In this document: positions 49,198 through 57,958 of the stretch, piece by piece | How positions within the stretch are numbered: the first letter of the stretch is position 1 | Layout of the letters: every line of letters begins with the position of its first letter | Source: Herbiconiux sp. SALV-R1 | GTDB taxonomy: Bacteria; Actinomycetota; Actinomycetes; Actinomycetales; Microbacteriaceae | Direction of reading: 5' to 3' | Assembly (NCBI RefSeq): GCF_013113715.1 | Contig: NZ_CP053344.1 | Span: 3,162,001-3,226,000 of the forward strand | Length of the DNA stretch: 64,000 nt | The notes under the pieces: model-generated | The model's input: only the letters and a program-made list of their open reading frames with translations | Databases searched by the model: none | What the model was told of the DNA's origin: nothing | Position numbers and translations under genes: made by a program

Positions 49198-50279
49198 GAG
49201 ACCGAGCCGCACATCATGCTGCCGTCGGGCATCGCGGTGCAGTCGCCCATCTCGCCGCCGCCCGGCACGGCCATGGCCCCCGGCGCGAACTCGAGGATCT
49301 CCTCGCCCTCGCTCAACCCTCCGGTGACCTCGACCTGGGTGCCGTCGCTCAGCCCCAGCCCCACGGAGCGCTCCTCCGTGGCGCCGTCGGCGGTCGTCAC
49401 CCACACGGTGCCAGTCTGGGCGGCGCCGCGCACGGCGGTGGTGGGCACGACGAGCACGTTCTCGGCCTTGCCGCCCGCGATGGTCATCTCGGCGGCGAGG
49501 CCGGGGAAGACGGTGACGTCGCCGGGGATGGCGCAGCTCACCGTGGTCGAGCTCCCGCCCGAGCCGCCTGAGCCGCCTCCGCCAGACCCGCCAGACCCGC
49601 CGGCACCCGCCCCCGCACCCCCGCCGTCGGCGCCCTCGCCGGCTCCGGCCAGCGGGGTGGTGATGCGCAGGTCGCCGCAGGTGAACGGCGCGGGCCCTCC
49701 CGTGATGGCGATGCTCGCCTCGGTGGGCCGGTCGAGCAGCCGGTACTGCTGCGCGGGCTGCAGGCTCCCCGACACCGAGAAGCTGGGCGGAGCGATCTGC
49801 CCGGCCACCATGCCGATCGTCACGTCCTGCCCCTCGATGACACCGAGGGAGCTGAGCGTTCCGGATGCTGCGGCCGTCACTTCGACGTAGCGGAAGATCG
49901 CTGGCAGCGGCTTGCCCTCGGCGTCGACGCTCTCGGAGGGATCGCGCTCGATCGGCACCTTCACGTCGAACACCGTGTCGCCTGCGGCCACCTGGGCGCC
50001 CTGGGCCACGAAGATCTCGTCGACCGTGCCGGCCGCCGTCGACTTGAGCGGCACCGCGGGGTCGGCGGAGACGGTCGCCTGCACGACGACGTCATTCGTG
50101 ATCGACCCGAGCGCCACGACGGTGCGCGGCTCGACGATCTCTCCGGTGGGTACGGCCGGGTTCGCCTCGGTCGCCTGGTCGGGGAAGAAGGCCAGCTTGC
50201 CGAGCGCGACGGCGATGGCGGCGATCAGGACGATCCTGAGGATCGGGAAGACCCAGCGACGCGCGATACCCACAGACAC
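49194..50279 (-). CDS. Membrane fusion (adaptor) protein, MacA/HlyD-like
   Basis: A protein of about 361 residues with an N-terminal helix (RWVFPILRIVLIAAIAVALGKLA) and an external part. A barrel-sandwich (lipoyl-like) half begins SITNDVVVQATVSADPAVPL and GTVDEIFVAQGAQVAAGDTVF. A Gly/Ser linker of about 35 residues (49558-49650) follows, then beta-barrel and membrane-proximal parts ending in VVPTTAVRGAAQTGTVWV. There is no long coiled coil, as in other Gram-positive adaptors. It should join the MacB-like permease into one export system. Start by the first GTG before the helix; 50273 is equally possible. Confidence 0.85.
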   Translation of the reverse strand: MSVGIARRWVFPILRIVLIAAIAVALGKLAFFPDQATEANPAVPTGEIVEPRTVVALGSITNDVVVQATVSADPAVPLKSTAAGTVDEIFVAQGAQVAAGDTVFDVKVPIERDPSESVDAEGKPLPAIFRYVEVTAAASGTLSSLGVIEGQDVTIGMVAGQIAPPSFSVSGSLQPAQQYRLLDRPTEASIAITGGPAPFTCGDLRITTPLAGAGEGADGGGAGAGAGGSGGSGGGGSGGSGGSSTTVSCAIPGDVTVFPGLAAEMTIAGGKAENVLVVPTTAVRGAAQTGTVWVTTADGATEERSVGLGLSDGTQVEVTGGLSEGEEILEFAPGAMAVPGGGEMGDCTAMPDGSMMCGSVS

Positions 50280-50417
50280 ACTCCAGACCGCCCGACGACA
50301 GCCGTCGAGCACACGCAGCCACCCTAGGGGATGGCCGTGACGCTCCGTGGGCCGGGAGCGCGAAGCTGTCCTTCGGTACGAGAGAAACGGCACCCAGGTA
50401 CCACTCGCGGTCTCCCG

Positions 50418-50423
50418 TAGGCT
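50418..50423 (+). promoter_or_regulatory. -10 element of the EamA gene
   Basis: TAGGCT, then seven bases, then the ATG at 50431; leaderless. Confidence 0.6.
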
Positions 50424-50430
50424 GGGCCGA

Positions 50431-51372
50431 ATGGGCGCAGGCAACAGGCGCACCCTCGTGGTGGCCATCGGATCGCTCGTGGCGGCGACCCTGTTCTGGG
50501 CCGGCAACTACGTGGTGGGGGCCGCCGCGGTGGCCGAGCTCGACCCGGTGAGCCTCGTGCTGCTGCGCTGGGCGTTCGCCGCGGTGCCGCTGCTGGCCCT
50601 CGCGCAGCTGGTCGAGCGGCCGCGCTGGCGCGAGGTGCTGAGGGCCTGGCCGTGGCTCCTCGCGCTCGGGGCGACGGGCCTGCTCGGCTACACCCTGCTG
50701 CTGTATTCCGCGCTGCAGTTCACCGACCCCTTCAGCGCCTCGCTCATCAACGCCTTCAACCCGGCGCTGATCAGCCTCGCCGCCGTCGTGCTGCTGCGGC
50801 AGCGGCTCTCGGGCAGGGCCGTCGTGGGCATCCTCCTCGCGCTCGCCGGAGTGCTGATCGTCATCAGCCGTGGGTCGTTCGCCGCACTCCTCTACGGCGG
50901 CTTCGGCCTGGGCGACGTGCTGATGATCTGCGCCATCCTCACCTGGACCGCCTACACCGTGCTCGGGCGCAAGGCGCCCACCCTGCCGCCGATCGCCTCG
51001 ACCGCCGTGCAGGCGGTGATCGCCGCCCTCGTGCTGGCTCCCGTCTCGCTCCTCACGGGCGGCCCCGCGCTGCCGCAGAGCGCGCCCGTGTGGGGAGCCC
51101 TCGCCTTCATCGTCGTGTTCCCCTCGGTGCTGTCGTACCTGCTCTGGAACCGGGCGCTCGAGGTCATCCCGCCCGCCCGCGCGGGCGTCTTCCTCAACCT
51201 GATCACCGTCTTCACCGCCGTGCTCACCCTCCTGCTCGGGCATCCGTTCAGCGTGGCGCAGGTCGTCGGCGGCCTGATCGTCGTCGGCGGCATCGCGCTC
51301 GCGAACGCCGACGCCTTCCGGCGCCGCCCGGCCCCCAGCTCCTTCGAAGCCCGGCCGCCCACCGGCGGGTAG
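50431..51372 (+). CDS. EamA/DMT-family transporter
   Basis: A 313-residue drug/metabolite transporter superfamily protein with ten helices in two EamA repeats. SLVAATLFWAGNYVVGAAAV opens repeat 1, with RWAFAAVPLLAL and YSALQFTDPFSASLINAFNP. Repeat 2 starts near LGDVLMICAILTWTAYTVLG and contains SYLLWNRALEVIPPARAGVF. Relatives export amino acids or metabolites (RhaT/YdcZ/PecM-like). Substrate unknown. Its stop is 12 bp before the phosphoesterase ATG, but that gene has its own -10. Confidence 0.9.
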   Translation: MGAGNRRTLVVAIGSLVAATLFWAGNYVVGAAAVAELDPVSLVLLRWAFAAVPLLALAQLVERPRWREVLRAWPWLLALGATGLLGYTLLLYSALQFTDPFSASLINAFNPALISLAAVVLLRQRLSGRAVVGILLALAGVLIVISRGSFAALLYGGFGLGDVLMICAILTWTAYTVLGRKAPTLPPIASTAVQAVIAALVLAPVSLLTGGPALPQSAPVWGALAFIVVFPSVLSYLLWNRALEVIPPARAGVFLNLITVFTAVLTLLLGHPFSVAQVVGGLIVVGGIALANADAFRRRPAPSSFEARPPTGG

Positions 51373-51378
51373 TAACGT
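51373..51378 (+). promoter_or_regulatory. -10 element of the phosphoesterase gene
   Basis: TAACGT, then six bases, then the ATG at 51385; leaderless. Confidence 0.5.
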
Positions 51379-51384
51379 CGGAAC

Positions 51385-53208
51385 ATGGCACGGATCGGAA
51401 GAAAGCCCACGCCCGCGGCACCCGACGCCGACGGCGCCGTGGCCTCGCGCCGTGCCTTCCTCAAGGCCGCGGCGATGGGTGCCGCGGGTGCCGCCGCCGG
51501 CGGCGTGGCCGGTGCCGCGATCGGCGCGGGCGTCTACGCCCAGGAGTCGTCGCTCGACTTCGCCGCCGAGGAGAAGGAGACGAAGGCAGGGTTCGACCAC
51601 CTCGTCGTGCTGATGTACGAGAACCGCTCCTTCGACAACGTGCTCGGGTGGCTCTACAAAGACGAGGAGCTGAAGGCCGGACAGCGCTTCGAGGGCCTGC
51701 ACCAGGGCGACCACTCGAACCCCGTTCCCGGCACCGACGAGGTGATCAAGGCCCACGCCTACACCGGCTCCACCGACGAGATCATGTCGAGCCCCGACCC
51801 CGATCCGGGCGAGGAGTACCCGCACGTCAACACCCAGCTGTTCCAGAAGGTCGACCCGGAGGAGAACCGCGACCTGCACGTGAACGGCCTGCAGTATCCC
51901 TACAACGCCCCCGGCCCGAACGCGCAGCCCACCATGAAGGGCTTCGTCGAGGACTACATCATCAACTACCGGCACATCACGAAAGACCGCAAGGAGCCGA
52001 CGCGCAAGGAGTACGAGGTGGCGATGGGCGGCTTCACGCCCGAGATGCTGCCCGTGTTCAGCACCCTGGCGAAGAACTTCGCCGTGTTCGACCACTGGTT
52101 CAGCGCCGTGCCCTCGCAGACCTTCTGCAACCGCCTGTTCTTCCACGCCTCCACCTCGCACGGCTTCGTCACGAACAAGGGCGACGGCGGGTACCGCAAG
52201 TGGCTCGACGTGCCGCCGGAGGAGTCGACGACCGTCTTCAACCGCCTCGAGGAGGCGGGTCTCACCTGGCGGGTCTACTACGACGCCGCCCAGCTGGTGT
52301 CGATGACGGGGGTGCTGCACGCCCCGGCGCTGCAGCCGTACTGGAAGACCAACTTCCGCGTGATGGAGCAGTTCTACGACGACGTCGAGAACGGCGACCT
52401 GCCCGACTACGCCTTCATCGAGCCGCGCATGATCTACAACCACAACGACATGCATCCGCCGCACGGGGTGCTGCGCGAGAGCGACGACGAGTCGGGCGCC
52501 GGCGTCGTCATCGACGGCGCGGTGTCGGATGCGCGGGCGGCGGATGCGCTGCTGCACGCGGTCTACTCCGCCATCAGGCGGAGCGCCAGCCCCTCGGGCT
52601 CGAACGCGATGAACACCATGCTCTTCGTGACCTTCGATGAGCACGGCGGCACCTTCGACCACGTGCCGCCGCCCGCGGCCACGCCGCCCCGCACCGGAGA
52701 CGCGGGCGAGATGGGCTTCACCTTCGACCGGCTCGGCTGCCGCGTGCCGGCCATCGCCATCTCGGCCTACACGGCGAAGAACACGATCGTGAACGAGCAG
52801 CACGACCACGGGTCGGTCATCGCCACGCTGAGCAAGCGGCACGGGCTGAAGCCGCTCACCCGTCGCGACAAGGAGTCGCGCGACATGTTCGACGCGCTCA
52901 CGCTCGACAAGCCCCGCCCGGTGAGCGACTGGCCGCAGACCCTGCCGCAGTACACCCCACCGAACCCCGAGGTGAGCTTCGACGACAGTTCCGACGCCGA
53001 GCGGGTGAAGCCCATCAGCAACCCCGCCAAGGGACTGCTCGGCCTCCTCATCGCCAAGTACGGCGTGCCGGGCGAGACAGAGCCCTCGACGTATGCCGAG
53101 GCCTACGCCGCCCTCATGCAGACGCAGAGCACGAACGGCCAGCTGTTCGGCACCCTCGACTCGGTCGACGGCACGCCCACGGCCCGGCCCACGCCGACTC
53201 CGTCATAG
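51385..53208 (+). CDS. Tat-exported phosphoesterase (phospholipase C/acid phosphatase family)
   Basis: A 607-residue secreted enzyme of the PF04185 phosphoesterase family. The twin-arginine signal SRRAFLKAAAMGAAGAAAGG lies near residue 23. The mature part opens HLVVLMYENRSFDNVLGWLY, the family's metal/nucleophile motif (ENRSFD). Later motifs are FDHWFSAVPSQTFCNRLFF, TFDEHGGTFDHVPPP (metal Asp/Glu/His) and EQHDHGSVIATLSKRHGL. It lacks the C-terminal DUF756 repeats of classic phospholipase C, so either a phospholipid or another phosphoester may be the substrate. The C-terminus ends in a short Thr/Pro tail. Confidence 0.9.
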   Translation: MARIGRKPTPAAPDADGAVASRRAFLKAAAMGAAGAAAGGVAGAAIGAGVYAQESSLDFAAEEKETKAGFDHLVVLMYENRSFDNVLGWLYKDEELKAGQRFEGLHQGDHSNPVPGTDEVIKAHAYTGSTDEIMSSPDPDPGEEYPHVNTQLFQKVDPEENRDLHVNGLQYPYNAPGPNAQPTMKGFVEDYIINYRHITKDRKEPTRKEYEVAMGGFTPEMLPVFSTLAKNFAVFDHWFSAVPSQTFCNRLFFHASTSHGFVTNKGDGGYRKWLDVPPEESTTVFNRLEEAGLTWRVYYDAAQLVSMTGVLHAPALQPYWKTNFRVMEQFYDDVENGDLPDYAFIEPRMIYNHNDMHPPHGVLRESDDESGAGVVIDGAVSDARAADALLHAVYSAIRRSASPSGSNAMNTMLFVTFDEHGGTFDHVPPPAATPPRTGDAGEMGFTFDRLGCRVPAIAISAYTAKNTIVNEQHDHGSVIATLSKRHGLKPLTRRDKESRDMFDALTLDKPRPVSDWPQTLPQYTPPNPEVSFDDSSDAERVKPISNPAKGLLGLLIAKYGVPGETEPSTYAEAYAALMQTQSTNGQLFGTLDSVDGTPTARPTPTPS

Positions 53209-53244
53209 TCGCCGCCTCCGTCACGATAAGGTCGATCGCCGCTA

Positions 53245-53250
53245 TAAGAT
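53245..53250 (+). promoter_or_regulatory. -10 element of the locus B ROK gene
   Basis: TAAGAT, then six bases, then the ATG at 53257; leaderless. The word CGACGTAAGTG directly downstream (53262-53272) recurs at 57918-57928 in the promoter region of the ABC genes. Confidence 0.6.
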
Positions 53251-53256
53251 GGCGCA

Positions 53257-54459
53257 ATGAACGACGTAAGTGCGCCGCGTGAGGCCGGAAGTCCGGCGAA
53301 CACGAGCGATCTGTTCCAGATCATGCGCGACGGGCAGGCGCGCACCCGCTCGGAGCTCTCCGCCCTCACCGGGCTCGCCCGCTCGACCGTCGCGCTCCGC
53401 GTCGACGCGCTGATGAAGCTGGGCCTCCTGCGCCCCGTCAACGATGCGATCTCGACGGGCGGGCGCCCGTCGACCCAGTTCGCCCTCAACTCCACCGGCC
53501 ACAGCGTGCTCGCCGTCGACGTGGGAGCCTCGCACGTGCGGGTGGCGACCACCGACCTCGGCGGCGCGGTCATCGCCGAGGAGCTCGAGGAGCTCGACAT
53601 CGCGAGCGGCCCGACCGTCGTGCTCGACCGGGTCAGGGCGATCGGCTCGGCCCTCGTCGAGTCGAACTCCTCCACCGCCGGTCATCTTCTGGCGGTGGGC
53701 GTGGGCCTCCCCGGCCCGGTCGAGCACTCGACGGGTCGCCCCATCAACCCGCCGATCATGCCCGGGTGGGACAGGTACGACGTCGCCGGGTCGCTCGGCG
53801 AGCACTTCGGGGTGCCGGTGCTGGTCGACAACGACGTGAACATCATGGCCCTCGGCGAGCGCGAGCTCGCCTGGCCCGAGGTCGACGACCTCATGTTCGT
53901 GAAGGTGGCGACGGGCGTGGGCGCCGGGGTCATCTCGGGCGGCAGCCTGCAGCGCGGCGCCCAGGGCACGGCGGGCGACCTCGGCCACGTCTACGTCTCG
54001 CGCGGCGCCGAGATCTTCTGCCGCTGCGGCAACCGGGGCTGCCTCGAGGCGGTGGCCTCGGGTTCCGCGGTCGCCCGCGCGCTCAGCAGCGACGACCGCA
54101 GCGTGCGCTCCAGCGCCGACGTGGTGGAGCTGGTGCGGCGGGGCGACATCGAGGCCATCCAGGCGGTGCGCCAGGCCGGGCGCGACCTCGGCGAGGTGCT
54201 CACCACCTGCGTGAGCCTGATGAACCCGTCGACGATCGTCATCGGCGGCAGCCTCTCGGCGGCGGGCGAGTTCCTCATCGCCGGCGTGCGCGAGGCCATC
54301 TACACGCGGGCCATGCCGTTCGCCACGCAGCACCTCGAGATCACCCGCTCGCGCATCGGCGCCGACGCGGCGATCGCGGGCGCCGCGGTGCTCGCCATCC
54401 AGTACGCCCTCTCCGCCGAGCGGGTCGAGGCGATGGTGGGCTCGCTCAGCGAGCGCTGA
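53257..54459 (+). CDS. ROK-family transcriptional regulator (locus B)
   Basis: A 400-residue NagC/XylR-type regulator. The winged helix ([20 protein letters not shown], then DALMKLGLL) is at about 28-65. The kinase-like domain has [32 protein letters not shown], and the zinc site [16 protein letters not shown]. The DNxN-type segment [13 protein letters not shown] aligns with the catalytic Asp region of ROK kinases. Its end overlaps the 3' end of the convergent isomerase gene by 14 bp. Regulator of locus B by position and by the shared CGACGTAAGTG word. Confidence 0.9.
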   Translation: MNDVSAPREAGSPANTSDLFQIMRDGQARTRSELSALTGLARSTVALRVDALMKLGLLRPVNDAISTGGRPSTQFALNSTGHSVLAVDVGASHVRVATTDLGGAVIAEELEELDIASGPTVVLDRVRAIGSALVESNSSTAGHLLAVGVGLPGPVEHSTGRPINPPIMPGWDRYDVAGSLGEHFGVPVLVDNDVNIMALGERELAWPEVDDLMFVKVATGVGAGVISGGSLQRGAQGTAGDLGHVYVSRGAEIFCRCGNRGCLEAVASGSAVARALSSDDRSVRSSADVVELVRRGDIEAIQAVRQAGRDLGEVLTTCVSLMNPSTIVIGGSLSAAGEFLIAGVREAIYTRAMPFATQHLEITRSRIGADAAIAGAAVLAIQYALSAERVEAMVGSLSER

Positions 54460-55447
54460 ACGCGGCGTCGAAGGCCGCCGACGGTGCGTCGAAGGCCATC
54501 GAGCGCACGAAGGCCAGGGCTTCGGGAGCGCCCCGGAGCCGGTCCATCCCCGCATCCTCCCACTCCACCGAGATGGGCCCGTCGTAGCCGATGGCGTTGA
54601 GCGCCCGGAAGCTCTTCTCCCACGGCACGTCGCCGTGCCCGGTCGAGACGAAGTCCCAGCCGCGCCGCAGGTCGGCCCACGCCAGGTGGGAGCCCAGCCG
54701 CCCGTTGCGCCCGTTGCCCACGTTGAGCTTCACGTCCTTGCAGTCGACGTGGTAGATGCGGTCGCTGAACTCGAGCAGGAACGACACGGGGTCGAGCTCC
54801 TGCCAGACGAAGTGCGACGGGTCCCAGTTGAGTCCGAAGGCCTCGCGGTGGCCGATCGCCTCGAGGGTGCGCACCGTCGTCCAGTAGTCGTAGGCGATCT
54901 CCGACGGGTGCACCTCGTGCGCGAACCGCACGCCCACCTCGTCGAACACGTCGAGGATGGGGTTCCAGCGGTCGGCGAAGTCCTGGTAACCGGCATCCAC
55001 CAGTTCCTGCGACACCGGCGGGAACATCGCCACGTACTTCCAGATACTCGACCCGGTGAATCCCACCACGGTCTTCACCCCGAGCGCCGCCGCCAGTCGC
55101 GCGGTGTGCTTCATCTCCTCGGCCGCGCGCTGGCGCACGCCCTCGGGCGACCCGTCGCCCCACACCCGGTCGGAGAGGATGCCGCGGTGGCGCTCGTCGA
55201 TCGGGTCGTCGCAGACCGCCTGCCCCTTGAGGTGGTTCGAGATCGCGTAGACCTTCAGGCCGTAGCGCTCCAGCAGCTCCTTCTTGCCGTCGACGTACCC
55301 GGGCTCGTCCCAGCGCCACGGGTCGAGGTGGTCGCCCCAGCAGGCGATCTCGAGGCCGTCGTAGCCCCACTCCGAGGCCAGTCGCGCGACCTCCTCGAAC
55401 GGCAGGTCGGCCCATTGTCCCGTGAACAGGGTCACCGGTCGTGTCAC
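54446..55447 (-). CDS. Sugar isomerase/epimerase-fold TIM-barrel protein (locus B)
   Basis: A 333-residue AP endonuclease 2-superfamily enzyme. It opens [20 protein letters not shown] and [15 protein letters not shown]. Metal ligands: Glu in [13 protein letters not shown], Asp and His in [10 protein letters not shown], His in YHVDCKD, Glu in [11 protein letters not shown]. IolE-, C-glycoside-deglycosidase- and 3-keto-sugar-acting enzymes share this shape and often pair with Gfo/Idh dehydrogenases, as here. The GTG has AGAAGGAG upstream and overlaps the dehydrogenase stop (GTGA). Substrate uncertain. Confidence 0.85.
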   Translation of the reverse strand: MTRPVTLFTGQWADLPFEEVARLASEWGYDGLEIACWGDHLDPWRWDEPGYVDGKKELLERYGLKVYAISNHLKGQAVCDDPIDERHRGILSDRVWGDGSPEGVRQRAAEEMKHTARLAAALGVKTVVGFTGSSIWKYVAMFPPVSQELVDAGYQDFADRWNPILDVFDEVGVRFAHEVHPSEIAYDYWTTVRTLEAIGHREAFGLNWDPSHFVWQELDPVSFLLEFSDRIYHVDCKDVKLNVGNGRNGRLGSHLAWADLRRGWDFVSTGHGDVPWEKSFRALNAIGYDGPISVEWEDAGMDRLRGAPEALAFVRSMAFDAPSAAFDAAFSAR

Positions 55448-56643
55448 AGTGCCATCTCCTTCTCGTCGATCTCGGTCCAGGCGCTCCGCTCGCCGGAGCT
55501 TCGTTCCACCGCGTCGAGCACGCGCTGCACCTGCAGCCCGTCGCCGAAGTCGGGGCTCGGGTTCACGCCAGAGGCTAGCGCGGTCACGAGATCGCGCACC
55601 TGGTGCGAGAAGCCGTGCTCGTAGCCGAGCCCGTGGCCGGCCGGCCACCAGGCGTCGATGTACGGATGCTCGGGCTCGGTCACGATGATCTTCGAGAATC
55701 CCTGCACGGCCGGGTCGAGCGTCGCGTCGTAGTAGTGCAGCGCGTTGAGGTCTTCGAGGTCGAAGGCGAGGGCGCCCTCCGACCCCGAGATCTCGAAGCG
55801 GAGGGCGTTCTTGCGCCCGGTGCTCATGCGGGTGGCCTCGAAGGCGCCGAGCACCCCGTCGTCGAAGCGCGCCGAGAAGACGGCCCGGTCGTCGACGGTC
55901 ACCGTCGCCGTGCCCGCGTCGCCGCCGGTGCCCGACGACGACAGGCCTCGCCCGTCGCCCGACAGCGGCCGCTCGGCGACCAGCGTCTCGAGAGTGCCGC
56001 TCACCGAGGTGATCGACCGGCCGGTCACGAACTGGGCGAGGTCGATGGCGTGGGCGCCGATGTCGCCGAGCGCGCCCGACCCGGCGAGCTGCTTGTCGAG
56101 CCGCCAGGTGAACGGCGAGAGCGGGTCGACCAGCCAGTCCTGCAGGTACGACACCGACAGCTGGCGGATGACCCCGAGCCGCCCGGCCGCCACCATCTCG
56201 CGGGCGAGGGCGATCGCGGGAACGCGGCGGTAGGTGAAGCCCACCATGGCCCGCACCCCCGTCATCGCCGCGACGTCGGCGGCGCGCGCCATGGCCTCGG
56301 CCTCGGCCGTCGTGTTGGCGAGCGGCTTCTCGCAGAGCACGTGCTTTCCTGCCTCGAGGGCGGCGATCGCGATCTCGGCGTGCGACTCCCCCGGGGTGAC
56401 GATGTCGACCAGGTCGATGTCGTCGCGCTGCACCGCGGCGCGCCAGTCGTCGTTCGACTCGCTCCACCCCCAGCGCTCGGCGGCGTCGGCAGCGCGGCCG
56501 GCGTCACGGCCGACGAGGAGCGTCATCTCCGGCGCCAGCGGAAGGTCGAAGAAGCGGGGGGCGGTGCGCCAGCCCTGCGAGTGGGCGGCGCCCATGAAGC
56601 CGTTGCCGATCATGGCGACGCGGAGTGGAGCGGAGTGTGACAC
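55444..56643 (-). CDS. Gfo/Idh/MocA-family oxidoreductase (locus B)
   Basis: A 399-residue NAD(P)-dependent sugar or polyol dehydrogenase. The Rossmann motif is [30 protein letters not shown] carries the family EKP motif with its catalytic Lys, and [19 protein letters not shown] carries the Asp/His pair in the C-terminal domain. Partners in this family oxidise ring hydroxyls (inositol, or C3 of glycosides). GTG start at 56643, just after the 17-bp hairpin that follows the binding-protein gene. Coupled to the isomerase by a 4-bp overlap. Confidence 0.9.
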   Translation of the reverse strand: MSHSAPLRVAMIGNGFMGAAHSQGWRTAPRFFDLPLAPEMTLLVGRDAGRAADAAERWGWSESNDDWRAAVQRDDIDLVDIVTPGESHAEIAIAALEAGKHVLCEKPLANTTAEAEAMARAADVAAMTGVRAMVGFTYRRVPAIALAREMVAAGRLGVIRQLSVSYLQDWLVDPLSPFTWRLDKQLAGSGALGDIGAHAIDLAQFVTGRSITSVSGTLETLVAERPLSGDGRGLSSSGTGGDAGTATVTVDDRAVFSARFDDGVLGAFEATRMSTGRKNALRFEISGSEGALAFDLEDLNALHYYDATLDPAVQGFSKIIVTEPEHPYIDAWWPAGHGLGYEHGFSHQVRDLVTALASGVNPSPDFGDGLQVQRVLDAVERSSGERSAWTEIDEKEMAL

Positions 56644-56677
56644 GGGTCTGTTCTTTCTGTCGACGGGACGAGAGGGG

Positions 56678-56715
56678 CGTTCCGGGTGGGCGGGCGCACC
56701 CGCCCACCCGGAACG
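56678..56715 (-). promoter_or_regulatory. Perfect 17-bp hairpin after the locus B binding-protein gene
   Basis: Arms 56678-56694 and 56699-56715 (CGTTCCGGGTGGGCGGG and complement) enclose the 4-base loop CGCA. It starts 2 bp after the binding-protein stop and ends 35 bp before the dehydrogenase GTG. It may act as partial terminator and 3' stabiliser. Confidence 0.8.
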
Positions 56716-56717
56716 GC

Positions 56718-57779
56718 TCAGGACTCGAAGGCGGTCGGCAGGTAGATGTCGACGTTCTCCTTGGTCACGACGGGCGCATCGAGCTGCACCACGCGCGGCA
56801 CCGACGACTCGACCAGGTCGCCGAGGCCCTCGCCCTTCACCAGCAGGCGGGCGAGCGCGATGCCGTCGGCGGCCTGGGTGGAGGGGTAGATGACCGTGGC
56901 CTTCAGCACGGTGTCGTCGGCCTGGATGCTGCGCATCACGTTCGCCGAACCGGCGCCGCCGACCATGAAGAACTCGTCGCGCCCTGCCGCGTCGATGGCG
57001 GCGAGCACGCCGACACCCTGGTCGTCGTCGTGGTTCCAGATGGCGTCGATCTTCGGAGCCGCGGAGAGCAGCTGCGACGCAGCCGCCTCGCCGCCCTGCA
57101 CGGTGAAGTCCGCGGCCACGCGGTTCGTCACCTCGAGACCGCAGTCGTCGAGCGCGTCGGCGAAGCCCTGGCTGCGATCCTGCGTGAGCGGGAGGCTGTC
57201 GATGCCGGCGATCTCGGCGATGACCGCATCCTTGTTGTCGCCGAGCTGCTCGCAGATGTAGGTGCCGGCGCTCACGCCCATGCCGTAGTTGTCGCCGAGC
57301 ACCGTGGTGCGGGCCGCGAAGGTGCTCGAGAACTCGCGGTCGACGTTGATCACCGGGATGCCCGCCTCCATGGCGCGGGTGGCCACGTCGGTGAGCGCCG
57401 CACCGTCGGTCGGCAGCAGCACGATGGCGTCGACGCCGTCGTTGATGAAGGTCTCGACCTGGCTGATCTGCAGGTTGGCGTCGTTCGTGCCCTCGGCGAC
57501 GATGAGGTCGACCTCGGGGTACTTCTCGGCCTCGGCGATGGCCGCGGTGTTGATGGCGCCGAGCCAGCCGTGATCGGCCGCGGGGCCGGAGAAGCCGATG
57601 GTGATGGTGCCGTCATCGGCGCCGGAGCCGCTGGAGCTCGACGAGCTCCCGCCCGAGGTCGCGGCCGGGGCGGCCGGCTCGGGCGAGCTGGAGCCCGGCG
57701 TGCAGGCGGTCATGAGAGCGAGGGTTGCCGCCGCGCCCCCCGCGGCAAGGGTGAATCGCTTCGTGAGCGAGCTTCGCAT
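56718..57779 (-). CDS. Sugar ABC transporter substrate-binding lipoprotein (locus B)
   Basis: A 353-residue RbsB-type lipoprotein. The signal peptide (RSSLTKRFTLAAGGAAATLA) ends in the lipobox LMTAC (Cys about residue 25). A Ser/Gly linker and a type 1 binding-protein domain follow: TITIGFSGPAADHGWLGAIN, GVDAIVLLPTDGAALTDVA, VINVDREFSSTFAARTTVLG and IWNHDDDQGVGVLAAIDAAG. AGGAGGAAC before the ATG at 57779 gives a strong start. Transcribed away from its own ATPase and permease genes, with the dehydrogenase and isomerase behind the hairpin. Confidence 0.93.
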   Translation of the reverse strand: MRSSLTKRFTLAAGGAAATLALMTACTPGSSSPEPAAPAATSGGSSSSSSGSGADDGTITIGFSGPAADHGWLGAINTAAIAEAEKYPEVDLIVAEGTNDANLQISQVETFINDGVDAIVLLPTDGAALTDVATRAMEAGIPVINVDREFSSTFAARTTVLGDNYGMGVSAGTYICEQLGDNKDAVIAEIAGIDSLPLTQDRSQGFADALDDCGLEVTNRVAADFTVQGGEAAASQLLSAAPKIDAIWNHDDDQGVGVLAAIDAAGRDEFFMVGGAGSANVMRSIQADDTVLKATVIYPSTQAADGIALARLLVKGEGLGDLVESSVPRVVQLDAPVVTKENVDIYLPTAFES

Positions 57780-57871
57780 GGTGTTCCTCCTGGTCGGTGC
57801 TGCTGCGGGAGTCAGGTGAGACCGCTGCAGTGACCCAGGGGTGCATCCGCTCGTCTGCGCTGACAATCGAA

Positions 57872-57877
57872 ACAGTA
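57872..57877 (-). promoter_or_regulatory. Candidate -10 of the locus B binding-protein gene
   Basis: TACTGT on the minus strand, 93 bases before the ATG at 57779, leaving a leader that includes the AGGAGGAAC site. TTGATC 19 bp further upstream is a weak -35. Confidence 0.45.
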
Positions 57878-57901
57878 GCAGAAGTAGTACGAAGCAGATC
57901 A

Positions 57902-57928
57902 ACTTATTTTTGTTCATCGACGTAAGTG
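57902..57928. promoter_or_regulatory. Candidate locus B ROK operator
   Basis: ACTTA (57902-57906) and TAAGT (57923-57927) are inverted arms 16 bp apart in the AT-rich divergent region. The right arm lies in CGACGTAAGTG (57918-57928), also found at the start of the locus B ROK gene (53262-53272). Confidence 0.5.
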
Positions 57929-57946
57929 GAAACCACGGCCGTCTGT

Positions 57947-57952
57947 TATGTT
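57947..57952 (+). promoter_or_regulatory. -10 element of the locus B ATPase-permease operon
   Basis: TATGTT, then six bases, then the GTG at 57959; leaderless. It decides this start over the in-frame GTG at 57926, which lies upstream of the promoter. Confidence 0.6.
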
Positions 57953-57958
57953 GATGCC

